Source: Thamnocephalis sphaerospora (Eukaryota; Zoopagomycota; Zoopagomycetes; Zoopagales; Sigmoideomycetaceae). From it: DNA of 23,906 nucleotides. A model generated the notes under the pieces. It was given only the letters and a program-made list of their open reading frames with translations, had not been told where the DNA came from and did no database searches. The translations under genes were made by a program, and so were the position numbers. Below are positions 1 to 11,000 of the stretch, one piece after another (position 1 is the stretch's first letter; every line of letters starts with the position of its first letter). The DNA lies in the NCBI GenBank assembly GCA_003614735.1, contig KZ992649.1:1-23906 (forward strand), written 5' to 3'.

Positions 1-131
1 TGCTGTGCACGCGCGTGTGCGCATTGCACCGCAAATGTGTGCTGTTCCTTGCAGTCAGCCACAGCTATCGGACGTCTGGGCCAATCATCGGTGCGCATCG
101 CTGTCAGCGGGTGGTGGTGGGCTGGCTGTTC

Positions 132-137
132 AATAAA
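132..137 (+). terminator. Possible polyadenylation signal AATAAA
   Basis: A perfect AATAAA hexamer follows a short open frame that stops within it. It may end transcription of a gene beyond the left edge. Only the motif itself is seen; no coding evidence backs it. Confidence 0.25.
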
Positions 138-250
138 ACTTTTCGACCAGCCACCGCCCACGTCGGGTTCCTCCTTCTCGCCAGCAACCTCCATCTTACC
201 CCTTCTCTCGGGTACTGGAACCAATTCCATAACGCAAGGCTTATGTGAGT

Positions 251-309
251 ATCCATCCACCCGTTCGCCCGCGCATCCATCCATCCATCCATCCGCGTAT
301 CCATCCATC
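251..309. repeat. ATCC tetranucleotide microsatellite
   Basis: Five perfect ATCC units run at 275-294. Shorter ATCC runs flank them at 251-259 and about 299-308, separated by GC-rich interruptions. The repeat lies about 310 bp upstream of the RPS2 start codon, either in the promoter or in a possible 5' leader intron. Confidence 0.85.
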
Positions 310-617
310 GGAAGCGCTGGTGCTGCAAATGCACCATGGCGTTGCGGTGGAGCAAACTGGCGACGGTGTTTGGCCCAGGGTCGGGATGAGCGTAGTCTTG
401 AACGCGCGCGCACCGGCGCTGCCTCCCCGTCGCCAGTCTCCCCGTCTCTAGTCTGCGCGCTGAAATTGTCTTTGCCCTTGTGCGCGCCTTTTTCCGGGTG
501 GCTGGCTAACTGACACTAGTTTGCGTGGCACTTGGAACATTTGGACGCGTCGCGTGTGTATACGGACATCTGCCTTCGTGTACACTTCTGCGCCGCCACC
601 AACGCCACTTATAGCAC

Positions 618-2031
618 ATGGCTGACTCAGGACCGGCCGATAGTCGCGGTGGTAAGTGCTGCGATGTGTGGGATGGAGTGAGGCGGGACAAGCTTGGTCG
701 ACCGCCACCAGCCTTGGCTAGGGCTGCTCGGTCTGGGGCGAGGCAAGCCGCCCAGAGTGCGGCGCAGATTCGGCCCAGATCTTGGAGTTGCACGGATTAC
801 TACCTGTCTGCGCGTCATCTGTGCGCCGTCGTCGCTGCGGCGCTGCTACTCTGTGGTCGGATACGGCGGTCGTTGGCGTGCCTGGGTCGGCGGTCGGGAC
901 CACCGGTGCCTGCCGTTGCTAGCACGGCCGGATTAAGCATGGGCTGTCTGGGTGACGTCACCCTGGATAACTGCTAACGCATTGCTTTTGTGCTGCAATC
1001 TATTCGCTTAGGACGCGGCGGTTTCGGACGTGGACGTGGCGGCGATCGCGGCCGGGGCCGCGGTCGTGGTCGTGGCCGCGGACGTGGCCGTCGGGACGAG
1101 GAGAAGGAGTGGTGAGTACGCGCACGGATAAGGCCCGCCATGGCACTGTTGTTGGAGGACGCCCGCTGGGAGTCCAAACGTAGCTGTCGATGCTTGCGTC
1201 CGATGTTGCTGGATCTGGAGTGCATGTTGCTCATGCGCTGTTGCCATCGCCCGTTGCTACCAGGGTCCCGGTCACCAAGCTCGGCCGTCTCGTAAAGGAG
1301 GGCAAGATCAAGTCCATTGAGCAGATCTACCTCTTTTCGCTTCCGATCAAGGAGTACCAGATCGTCGACTTCTTCCTGCCGAAGCTTAAGGACGAGGTCA
1401 TGAAGATCATGCCGGTTCAGAAGCAGACCCGTGCCGGTCAGCGCACCCGCTTCAAGGTGCGTTTATGGCGTGACGGAGTAACGGCAGTACCGGCGGACGG
1501 ATCATGCTAACTCGTTGCTCTTTCTCCGCGCAGGCCTTCGTGGTCATTGGTGACTCTGACGGTCACGTCGGTCTCGGTGTCAAGTGCGCCAAGGAAGTGG
1601 CCACCGCCATCCGCGGTGCCATCATCCTCGCCAAGCTCAGCGTCATCCCGGTCCGTCGTGGCTACTGGGGTTCCGCCCTTGGTGCCCCGCACACCGTCCC
1701 GGCCAAGGTCACCGGCAAGTGCGGTTCCACCCTTTGCCGCCTCGTCCCTGCTCCGCGCGGTACCGGTATCGTTGCCGCTCCCGTCCCCAAGAAGCTGCTG
1801 CAGCTGGCTGGCATCACGGACTGCTATACCACCTCGCGCGGTTCGACGCGCACCCTCGGCAACTTCGTCAAGGCTACCTTTGCTGCCATCGGCAACACCT
1901 ACGCCTTCCTGACCCCGGATCTGTGGGCCGAGACCAAGTTCGCCATGTCGCCGTACCAGGAGTTCACGGACCTTCTTGCCAAGCCGCAGGAGAAGAAGGT
2001 TCGCTCCTACGACGCCGCTGGCAAGCAGTAA
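618..2031 (+). CDS. RPS2: 40S ribosomal protein S2 (uS5)
   Basis: Exons 618-651, 1012-1111, 1264-1456 and 1534-2031 give 274 aa, between the yeast (254) and human (293) proteins. uS5 sits on the small subunit near the mRNA entry channel and supports decoding fidelity. The N-terminus is an RG-rich tail (about residues 10-40), typical of eukaryotic uS5 and a likely arginine-methylation site. The S5 double-stranded-RNA-binding fold follows ([11 protein letters not shown], then [13 protein letters not shown]), then the C-terminal S5 domain ([37 protein letters not shown]). The last exon has a strong C/G preference at third codon positions, as expected of a highly expressed gene. Introns are 360, 152 and 77 nt; the long first one is usual for fungal ribosomal protein genes. 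The ATG begins the tail directly before the RG repeats. Confidence 0.97.
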
Positions 2032-2175
2032 GTTGCAGCACTTCAACCCTTGTGCCTGAAGATACCAGTGCGGTCCTGGCAGATCCGTATGCACGGGTGC
2101 ACGCCTCTGCCGCACCTGCATCGCCATTCGTCCTGAGCGCCGCAGCTGGCGCAGGCCACCGAGCCAGTCGGCTGG

Positions 2176-2181
2176 AATAAA
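2176..2181 (+). terminator. RPS2 polyadenylation signal AATAAA
   Basis: A canonical AATAAA lies 145 bp after the RPS2 stop codon. The convergent PRE7 gene ends at 2319, so RPS2 transcripts probably finish in this 287-bp gap. The assignment rests on motif and position only. Confidence 0.55.
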
Positions 2182-2318
2182 CATTCGTCTGCTCGTTACA
2201 GCAATCATCGTGGTGTCTGTTTTGTAGCATGCTGGCTATGCGCGTCATGTGTAAAGGGTCTGTTGGGCAACAGTGCATTTACTAGCGGTAGCATGCAGTA
2301 CGCGACACAGATGGACGC

Positions 2319-3417
2319 CTAATCCCGCTTGAGCGGGTGCAGCTGCGTCTCCACGCCCTCCTGGGTGATGATAAACATCTCGATAAAGTCGCCTGTGTAG
2401 ATGTCGCGCTCGGTTGCCGACGTGAACGCGTCCTTGACGATGCGGATCACCGACACGAGCGACAGCTGCTCTGGCTCGGCCGAGGCACCACGCTGGCCAT
2501 TGCGCATGATCTGCACGCGTATTCAACGTGTCAGCACACATGGCTGAGCCGACCGGCGCGATTGACAGCCGTAATGCCTACCTGACTGTCAAGGAACGGC
2601 TGAATCAGGTTCTGCGCGGAGCCTGCTGCACGGCAGGTGTACCTCTCGAACGAACCGACCGGATCGTAGCCATACACACAACCCTTGCCTACAATGCACC
2701 GTCCATGAGCACCGATGCAACCGATACCGCTCGCCAGCATCTACTCACCCTCCTTGTCCAGACCTCCCACGATGCTAAAGGTATAGTACGGGAAGAAGCG
2801 TTTGCCGTACAGCGTCGTGGCCAGCAACTGGGCAAACGCCGGCGTGCTCATGTCCTTTTCGTGCGCGTGGCGGTACCACTATTGTTCGCGTTCGAGTCAG
2901 ATACTAGCGTCAGTCGCCTGCAACTTCCCCAGTACTTTCCTGAATGCGCTGATCCAGCTGCTTTGCCAGCGTCACACCGTCGGCGTGGAAACCGCTATTG
3001 GCCAGCACCGAGTTGTTGGACCTGCGTGCGTGCATCCACACTATCAGCACTCCGCCGCGACGGCTGCCAGACCAGCCAGAACTGCCTCGTGTCGCCACAA
3101 AGACCGGGTGACACTGTCGCGCTGTAGCTTACATTTTAAACACCTTTGGCGCATAGCGCGTGTTGATCGAGTAGCCCTCGCTCTGCCGTGTGTCGCCAGC
3201 AATCACGCAAAAGTCCTCGCCGGCAATCGCGAGAATCGTGCTGCAAACGTAGCGAGACGTTAAAACATCGGCCGCCAGCTGACATAGCGATCCCGCCGAC
3301 GCCATAGTCTGTTACGCACCCGCCGTTATCGGTGTATGGCGAGTATCTGTGCTCAATGGGAGCCGAAATACCGTCTGCCATGGCGGCATTCAGCGAGGCT
3401 GCGCTCATGGGCTCCAT
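2319..3417 (-). CDS. PRE7: 20S proteasome subunit beta6 (PSMB1/Pre7)
   Basis: On the minus strand the exons are 3320-3417, 3133-3240, 2925-3021, 2749-2878, 2582-2688 and 2319-2510, giving 243 aa (yeast Pre7 is 241). Beta6 is a non-catalytic subunit of the inner ring of the 20S core particle. Recognisable blocks in order are [43 protein letters not shown], the YDPVGSFER loop, and a C-terminus close to yeast ([14 protein letters not shown], ending LKRD). The ATG at 3415-3417 is the first in frame giving a normal short leader. The third intron (2879-2924, 46 nt) is uncertain: alignment with yeast predicts exon 3 to end five codons earlier, where no GT donor exists. The gene is divergent from PRE2 and convergent with RPS2. 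Confidence 0.94.
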
Positions 3418-3733
3418 AGTGGCAGTGGCGATGATCGCAGACGGCAGCGATGAAAAGTGCCTAGTGGACAAGGGTGAGGCGAGACAGCTACGCGGGCTTT
3501 AGGCAGACAAGGGCGGCAGCAGGAGAGCAGTGGTGGTAGATGAGGGATGGCGACGTGGTGTATCTGCGGCTGAGCAGGCGATACTTCACTGTCGGGCCAC
3601 GTCATCCTTTACCAACAGCCACTGTCGCCGCCAATACAGCGACTGCCGCCATCGACATCACCTCTATCTGCTTTCCTCTCATCCGCAGCTCAGCACGCAC
3701 TACCCGCTAGCCAATCCAGCGACGCACCACGAC
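3418..3733. promoter_or_regulatory. Shared divergent promoter of PRE7 and PRE2
   Basis: These 316 bp separate the start codons of two proteasome beta subunits read in opposite directions, so both core promoters must lie here. I see no TATA box and no exact copy of the yeast Rpn4 element GGTGGCAAA. The stretch has several GCCGCC-like and GGCGGC-like runs and a CRE-like ACGTCA (about 3599-3604). Which, if any, co-ordinates the pair is unknown. Confidence 0.75.
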
Positions 3734-4944
3734 ATGGACGCGTTTGTGTCTCGTTTCGCCGGCGGAGACGACCTGTTTGGCTCGCAGCGCGGCGGCCTGT
3801 TGAGTGGCCACCGTGAACTCACCGGTCGCTGGGACGCAGCCGAGGAGCACGCCCTGCCAGAATTTGCCCTGCCGCAATGCAACGATGTAAGCGTTGGCAG
3901 CAGTGATCGTGAGCAGAGAGCGGACGGGCGGGCTGACATCTCATGTAAACGCGGCACAGCCGATCGGCTTTCTGGAGCGCCAGACCGACGACCGGCTGCA
4001 GGAAGACTGCCGCATCAAGATGCAGCACGGCACAACGACGCTTGCATTCCAGTATGCCGGTGGCATTATCGTTGCCGTTGACTCGCGTGCCACGGGTGGC
4101 TCTTATGTCTGTAAGTATGGCTGCATCCATGTTTCTTGCGCGACAATACTGATCGCCATTCTATAGCCACACAGACGGTCAAGAAGGTGATTGAGATCAA
4201 CCCGTATCTGCTTGGTACTATGGCCGGTGGTGCGGCCGACTGTTCGTACTGGGAGCGTGAACTCGGACGTCGCTGCAGGTGGGCATGTTGTGGCGAGAGA
4301 CGGAGCTGTAAATAGGCGCCTGACGTAGCATACAGGCTTTACGAGTTGCGCAACAAGGAGCGTATTTCGGTGGCAGCTGCCTCCAAGATTCTCTCCAACA
4401 TCGTCTACTACTACAAGGGCATGGGATTGTCAATGGTAGGATGCTGCTTTCGATGAACAGGTGTGATGAACGTGCGTTTGCGGGCGAGGCGTTTACAGCG
4501 CATACATGCACGTCTGCTTTAGGGTACGATGATTACCGGCTGGGATAAGAAGGGTCCGCAGCTCTTCTACGTCGACTCGGATGGCTCACGACTCAAGGGT
4601 GACCTGTTCTCGGTTGGTTCTGGCTCCACGTTCGCGTATGGCGTTCTGGATACTGGCTATGACTATGACATGTCGACAACGGACGCGGTTGAGCTTGGCC
4701 GCCGGTCCATCTACCATGCCACGCACCGTGACGCTTATTCTGGCGGTATTGTCAACAGTACGTGCATAGGACAACGCAGCGCTTTTAGTGGTGGTCTGTT
4801 AACTGTGCAATTGTTATCCTGTCCACAGTCTATCATGTCAAGCAGGACGGCTGGGAGTTCAAGGGCGCGACAGATGTCAACGAGCTGCACTGGGAGTACC
4901 AGGATCGGTCCAAGGTGGTAGTGCCGGCCTACGTCCACAACTAA
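3734..4944 (+). CDS. PRE2: 20S proteasome subunit beta5 (PSMB5/Pre2)
   Basis: Exons 3734-3886, 3960-4110, 4167-4278, 4336-4435, 4523-4757 and 4829-4944 give 288 aa (yeast Pre2 is 287). Beta5 carries the chymotrypsin-like activity of the 20S core. It is made with a propeptide that is removed autocatalytically between Gly75 and Thr76, in the motif QHGTTTLAF; Thr76 becomes the catalytic Thr1, the same residue number as in yeast. Asp92 (mature Asp17, in AVDSRA) and Lys108 (mature Lys33, in QTVKKV) complete the active site. The substrate-pocket stretch [12 protein letters not shown] and the motifs [12 protein letters not shown] and HRDAYSGG are intact. All donors and acceptors are GT-AG. It is divergent from PRE7 and runs towards DOP1. 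Confidence 0.97.
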
Positions 4945-5052
4945 GGGTGTGGAGATATGCGAGACGTGTGCATGCGCTACACCGTGTCTTGATACGCGCT
5001 ACCAAGTAAATGACGGCTACACACTGCGTTTTATCAAAAGGAGTGGCATCAT
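4945..5052. other. 108-bp gap between convergent PRE2 and DOP1
   Basis: Only 108 bp separate the two facing stop codons. No perfect AATAAA is seen on either strand; AT-richer stretches (about 5005-5012 and 5028-5040) could serve as weak polyadenylation signals. The 3' UTRs of the two genes probably overlap. Confidence 0.6.
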
Positions 5053-8000
5053 CTAGCGCTTAATGGTCTCCACGGGGCGCACAAGATCGTTAAGCAGGCT
5101 AGCTTCGACTGCCGCTTGGTCGGTCTTGGCTAGCTGCAGGTCCATCCTGCGTGCCTGGTAGCCAGCCTGGCGGAAGAATGCGCCGAGGTCGCGTAGATCT
5201 GCTGCATGATGCAGCGCAATCATCGGCCGGCGGCGCGATGTATCGCCTGATCCCGTGACCAGCTGTATAGGCAGTATGCGCAACTGTTAGCGATTGATGC
5301 TGAGAACGTTATGCATTTGATAGCGCCGCCTACCGAGTCGGTTTCAGAAAGTATGCTGGACGAGAATCGGCGTGCCATCAAGTCAAACAGCGCGACAGAC
5401 TGTCCATCCGACACATCGGCCATCTCTGCCTCGTCAGTCTCTGCAACGAATAACCACTGATGGCTGCAGATGATCGATGAGTTAGCACAAGTGTAATGCC
5501 ACAATGGCACACGCTGTGATAACCTACATGCGGAACTCGCGTGGATTGAGGGCAAACAACAAGTCGATGAATTTGCATGCAGCAAGCACGACATTTACCC
5601 GCCCAATGCTGACCTCGCCGCTTTCGTAGACCTCGAGGAACAATCGGCGCTACGCACACAAAGGCAAAATACATATACACGTAAGCAGCAACGTAAGATT
5701 CGGTGCCCTTGCACAACGTACAATTTCTGTGATGAGCACCGGCAAAAAGTTGGCCAGGTGCTGGCTGGCAATACGGCAAAAGAGAACACGCAGGGCCAGG
5801 AACATCTGGCATCGACAGCAAATGTCAGATCCTATAGGCACATGCTAGCAGTATGCGTTACGCCCACACCTACCTCTACGTGAGCAACACCGCCGCCACC
5901 TAGCTTCAACAGCTCGACCATCTTCTCCTGCATACTTGGCAGCTGGTTAAGATACTGGTCATGCTTGCCACAGAACAGTGCAAATGAGAAGCGGCGCAGA
6001 GCTCGGGCACGAGTAAGTGCCTCCGACTCGCGATTGATAAAGAGGGTCGAATTGGATGTCGATATACCACCTGTATGCCGTCGGTAATGAGACACACTGA
6101 AGTGCACGAGCTGCACGCATCAGTCTACACGCGCTAAACTTACCAAGCAGCTCAAGCAGCCGCTCACGCTCGCTGGTCATGATCTTGCCAATGACAACCT
6201 TCCAGCGCTCGGCCACCGGCTGTTCCACAGGGAAAAAGGACATGTCAAGGAAGATGTCCCACGTGTCTTTGCGTAGCACCTTGATGCCCTGTGGGTGCTT
6301 GCACATGATCGAAAGTGCATCAAGTGCTGCTTCGCGGTGCAGGCTGATCACCACATGATCAGGGTCAGCAATTGTGCTTTGCTATCCCCTGGTGCAAGCA
6401 CAAGCTCACCTATTGCCCTTTCTCAGCGATATAAGGATCAGTTGGTGGAGTAGCAGCGCAAGCGTGGTCCCCACTCGATCCTGATCGACAAACATCTCGC
6501 TCATGGCGGGAACGAGGACGCTGGAGATAAAGTGAAGCAGCTTGGCGTCGCCATCGCCGCGCTTTCGGTAAGCAAGACGCTCGGCAAGTACTGTGCCCTC
6601 CAAAGACGGACGGAGAAGCTCGTCTGGCAAAGCAAGATATGGTCAGCTGACTGTTTGTGCTTTTCAATACACTGCTAACGCTGTACTCGCCATCGGATGA
6701 AGCTAGGTCGTCGTTGATTTGTCGTCGTCGGGACGATAGCAAACAAACTTCTACCAGACGGACGCACAAATCCTGTAGCAGTCGGCTGCGTCAGCTACGG
6801 ATACGTCTAGTAGACCTGCACGGTCTGCGCATACATACCTCTGCCGCCAACACTGTCGCGCGCTCGGGCGCACCGCTGCTTGAACCGGTTTTTTCCCAGG
6901 CGGTAATAAAATATTGCATACACGAGATCCAGAACGAGCGTGATCGATTGCCTTGATTGACCAGATCCCGCACAAATTCAATGGTGCGCGGCCAGAGCAC
7001 CGCCCATTCCGCCGGCTCTACAATCAGGCAGTAGCGCGAAAGGAAATCGAAGCAGGCCACAAACGAATCGCCGGCATCAGATATGCGAGCATGGTGCGAC
7101 GGGCGTGGCGTTCCGGACGATTTGATTTTCTTGTACAGCTTCTTGAACACAAAGGCCGGACGCACGCTGGTGAGCTGGCTGGTAATGTGGATTACATCTT
7201 CGCCTACGCGTGAGTTCTGTCCCTTGGACCAGACTTCCAGCAGTGCATTGGTCGTGTGGTCGCGGCAGAGGACACCGAGGTGCTCGAGGAAGCTCATGAT
7301 GCGGCCCTGTGTGCGGTGGCTCTGCCATGGCGTAGCATGCTTGGATGGCGAGAGAACAGTGCTGCTATCACGAGAAACCACGTCCGCAGCTGGCGCCGAT
7401 TCTCCTTCGGATCCAATCGTCTGCCACACATCGATGGTTACTTGTATAATGACCGGCAGCTGCGACAAAACTATGTCGCGCAGCTTTCCATCCCCCAGAT
7501 CGCTGCCTGTGGTGTGCAGCGATGCGTTCGATTTGTCCAAAGGCCGGTCGTCCACTGCTCCCTCCTCCTCCAGACACCCGACCACAAACTCCTCTAGACC
7601 ATCCAGCAATGCGTCCAAATCCCAGCTCGAGTCGATGCCGGTGCCAGAAACAGCCTGGCTGCTGGCGCGTGTTAGCTCCTGACAGAAGCGATTCAGTGCT
7701 GGAAGTACCACGCCGACATCTGCATCCTCAAGATAGCGAGCAAATTTGGGAATAAAGCCAATCCAGTCGCGAAGTACACTGCGGCACTCATGGCTTGCAA
7801 TAGCCTCTAGCGCTGCAGGCGAGAGGATTGTGGCTATCTCGGTTGTCGAAGTAAGTGTGCGCCTGCTGCTGCGCCGCTCAGAGGCCGAGACACGCCCATC
7901 TTTTCCAGCAACGCCGCTGCCTGATGTGCCATGCCGCAGTAGCCGTAGCAGCAAGCGCAGTAGCGTGGGCTGCTGATGCACCTGACCCATGGATACGCGT

Positions 8001-11000
8001 CGTGAAAGCGTGCGTGCAACGTCGGTCATTGCCAACTGCAGCAAAGAGACATCCAGACGGTTGGCGCTTGTAGCAAGATGTAGGCACACTGAAAGCGCAT
8101 GATCCTCAATATCCCGTGCTTCCAAGTGCTGATCCAGTATGCGCGCACGATCACCGGCGCAGTATCTACGCACACGCAATCAATAGCAACAATTAGTGAG
8201 GTTAGTCTGCAGGTAGACAATCCTGCTACTTGCCTTAACGACTGCATAAACCAAATATCAAAGTAGGTTGCATTATCGCTGTTCCCTCCTAAAGTAGCGC
8301 AGCACAGATGAGCATCCGCTACATACACCGTTCGTCAGCCAACCTACCAAAGGCTTGGGCCACCTGTGGCGTCAGCCGATTGCGCATGATCATGGTGTGC
8401 ATATTCAGCTCGGGCCGGTCCAGCAAGCTGCAGACGAGCCGAAAGGCAAACGCCACCTGCGCGTGGTCGATACACAGCGTGTCGCTTGAGGAAAGGTCCA
8501 CACAGTCGTTCATCTGTGCCCACGCGGCATCCGCCTCGGCAAGTATCAACAGCAGCGGATCAAGCCAACTGCCAGCATGCAGCAGCAACAACAACAACAA
8601 CAAATAAGTCGCAGTGCACTGTGAGCACGCTAAAGAAGGAATGTGCTGTCACTGTTGGCAGTGACAAACTCACCTGTGAGCGTACTCTACATTGGCCTGC
8701 ACCCATGCCTTTGCTGTGTGCTGTAGCGCGGGCTCTGGAGCATTAAGCGCGTCGAGCGTGATGTAGAGCGCCCGAGAGAAGAACAGCTGCGGCAGATGCT
8801 CGGCGTCTGCACAGTAAAGCGGTGAGCGTGCGATATACTTGCACATGACCATGAGGCTTACTTGAGATCCGCCAGAAAACACAAAGCCGATTAAGCGCAG
8901 CAATACGATCTGCCACAGCTGGCAAACGTAGTAGCTGAAGGAGCACGGTTTCGGCAGCATGGGCGCCCACCAGCTCGGTATACTGCCAGATGAGCGCGAC
9001 TGTCCGCTCGTGCAAGCGGATGTAGCTTGGCTTCAGGAAATCCCAGAGCTGGGTAGACGCCAGGTCAGCTGCTTACCTTCATCGACAATTGCGAGAATGT
9101 AGCGCACTCACTCGGACAATAGCAGTACCAAGCCAAGTCATATCTTGCTTTTCTAGCGCGTCCACGTAGTTGCCCTTGATCATGGTGATTGCAGCAGATA
9201 GTGCCGCGTCTACACACGCAAACTCGGTGGCCTATTACGCGCCGTCAATCGACATATGTCAGTGTCACATTGTTGGCCTATTTGGGCGTTACTTACCTTC
9301 TCGGCAAAGCGTATAAGAAGCAGAAAAAGCGCGTCCTGGCGGCGCGCACCCAGATGGCGTTCAAAGTGAGCTTCGCCACGAGTTGCCAACAACTGCTTGC
9401 GCATCTGCACTAGCTGCTCATAGGATTGGCATAGACCCACAAAAAGGGCTGTTTCCGCGTTGCTATCGGCTTCAGGCTGTCCATCCACGCGCCGAGCACA
9501 TAGGCTGGTGAGAAGTGCCTCCATGCACTGCAGAGACATGCGCAGCAGCGAGATGCCATCCGGAAGCGACACCTGGCCTGGGTCGGTGTCGGCAGTGTAG
9601 TACACCCAAAGGCCATCGAAAATATCCTTTGCGCTATGCCAGCTGCTAGGAGGCCTGTGTGTTGGACTGTCCACTGGCTGCGCAACTTCTGCTTCCTTCT
9701 GCGCCACCAACCGCGACCAGTCACCAGAGCCAGTCTTACGTCTGAATGCCGCACTAGTCACACGAGAAAGTAGCTGAGCGGCCAGGCCGGATAGCGCGCC
9801 CGCAGCAGCAAGATCAAAGCCGTCCGTATCCACCAGTACCTGCATCAGTACGCAGCGTCAACAACAACAACAACAACAACAACGGTACTATTACATCGTC
9901 GGTGCTTACCGATAGTTTGCACAGCACAAACAGGACCATACACGGCAGCTGCACATCGCGAATCTCCGGTTCGCTCGCATTCAGTGTGCCAAGTAGAAAT
10001 TCAACAACGCGAATGCGCTAAAGACGTTGCATGTGCATGGTCAGTTTCTACAGCGGCAAGCACAGTCTTTGGCCTAGCTTACCTCGTGATCTACGCTTGT
10101 CACTGTGTTTGCATTAACCAGATGCGCAATAGCAAGCCAGACCTGCCACGGCTCCAGCACATCAAATAGCATGTTGGCTGTCTTCAAAAGCTAGGTTATT
10201 GCAAAAAGTCCCACATCCATGTTAGCCGTATGGCAGAACCGCCCGCTACACACGCGTCGTATACCGACATACCCCTTCTGTCTGCTTTTCTTGCGTGCAA
10301 TGCACCCTCAGCGAGGTCATAACATCCAGCAGCACATCCTTCACTACCGGCTGGCCAATCTCCCATTTGTCGAGCAGTGAGATGATGATCTTGAATGGCT
10401 TTTGCAGACTAAGTGCGTCGTTTGTGTCTACAAATAGCAAATGCTACGGCAGCAGGCAGTTAGAACCCATCAGCAGGCCGCTTTCAAGTGCACCTACACG
10501 AAGAGCATCGGCAGCAGGCTGTCTGGCATACTTTTCAAAGTACGTTTGCTGTGCAGCGCGGTCCTCGCTGGAGCCCAAAAGCCAGGTGTACAGACGCCGA
10601 TTGAGCGACATGTCTCGTCGAAGTACCACATGCACCGCTGAACCCATCAGCACATTCAAATGGTCTTCTGATATTAGCCTAACACACCGCCATTAGTACG
10701 TTACTGCACGATAAAAATGATACTGCCGTAACCTACTTGCGATCCAGCGGGAACCGGTTGACCAGTAGATCCAGCATACTGCGTTGGATTAGCGTGTCCG
10801 TGTCGGCAAGCGTGGCCTCGATAGCACGCACAACGCGCCGCATATCAATGCCAAGATAGCTGACCACCTCTGCTCGTTGCATCGTGCCGGGTCAGCGAGC
10901 GCATGCCAAACACCGCAACTTATGCTGGATCAGCAGAGCCGTGCCCGCTGTCGACACACTGACCTTCGTCTGTTGATAATGCCGGCATACGGCGATTGAG

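Larger units (their letters stand above)
1..617. other. Region upstream of RPS2, no certain gene
   Basis: No gene is recognised with confidence. Near the left edge, an acceptor-like site (gcag at 51-54) is followed by a short open frame that ends in TAA overlapping an AATAAA (132-137). This could be the last exon and polyadenylation signal of a gene lying off the left edge, but the protein is unrecognisable. Positions 251-309 hold an ATCC-type microsatellite, and about 420-457 is pyrimidine-rich. A good donor (GTGAGT at 245) and a branch-acceptor pair (CTAAC at 506-510, TAG at 517-519) could bound a 5' leader intron of RPS2; this is inference. Confidence 0.4.

Noticed and set aside
251-309. 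CRISPR-like or other ordered repeat array
   Set aside because: It is a simple ATCC microsatellite in a eukaryotic genome without spacer structure.
1507-2208. 233-codon open frame on the minus strand over RPS2
   Set aside because: It is the shadow of the GC-biased RPS2 last exon; the plus-strand reading is a clear uS5 match.
3418-3471. N-terminal extension of PRE7 upstream of 3417
   Set aside because: The frame is open, but the upstream start would be TTG; the ATG at 3415-3417 gives the normal length.
9049-9111. Apparent extra donor (GTAAGC) suggesting a mini-exon inside a DOP1 intron
   Set aside because: No acceptor precedes it with any exon length left; a single 63-nt intron joins the flanks in frame.
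10920-10963. GC-type donor (GCATAAGT) ending DOP1 exon 5
   Set aside because: The GTCAGT donor at 10963 gives a better site and a clean phase with the CAG acceptor at 10870.
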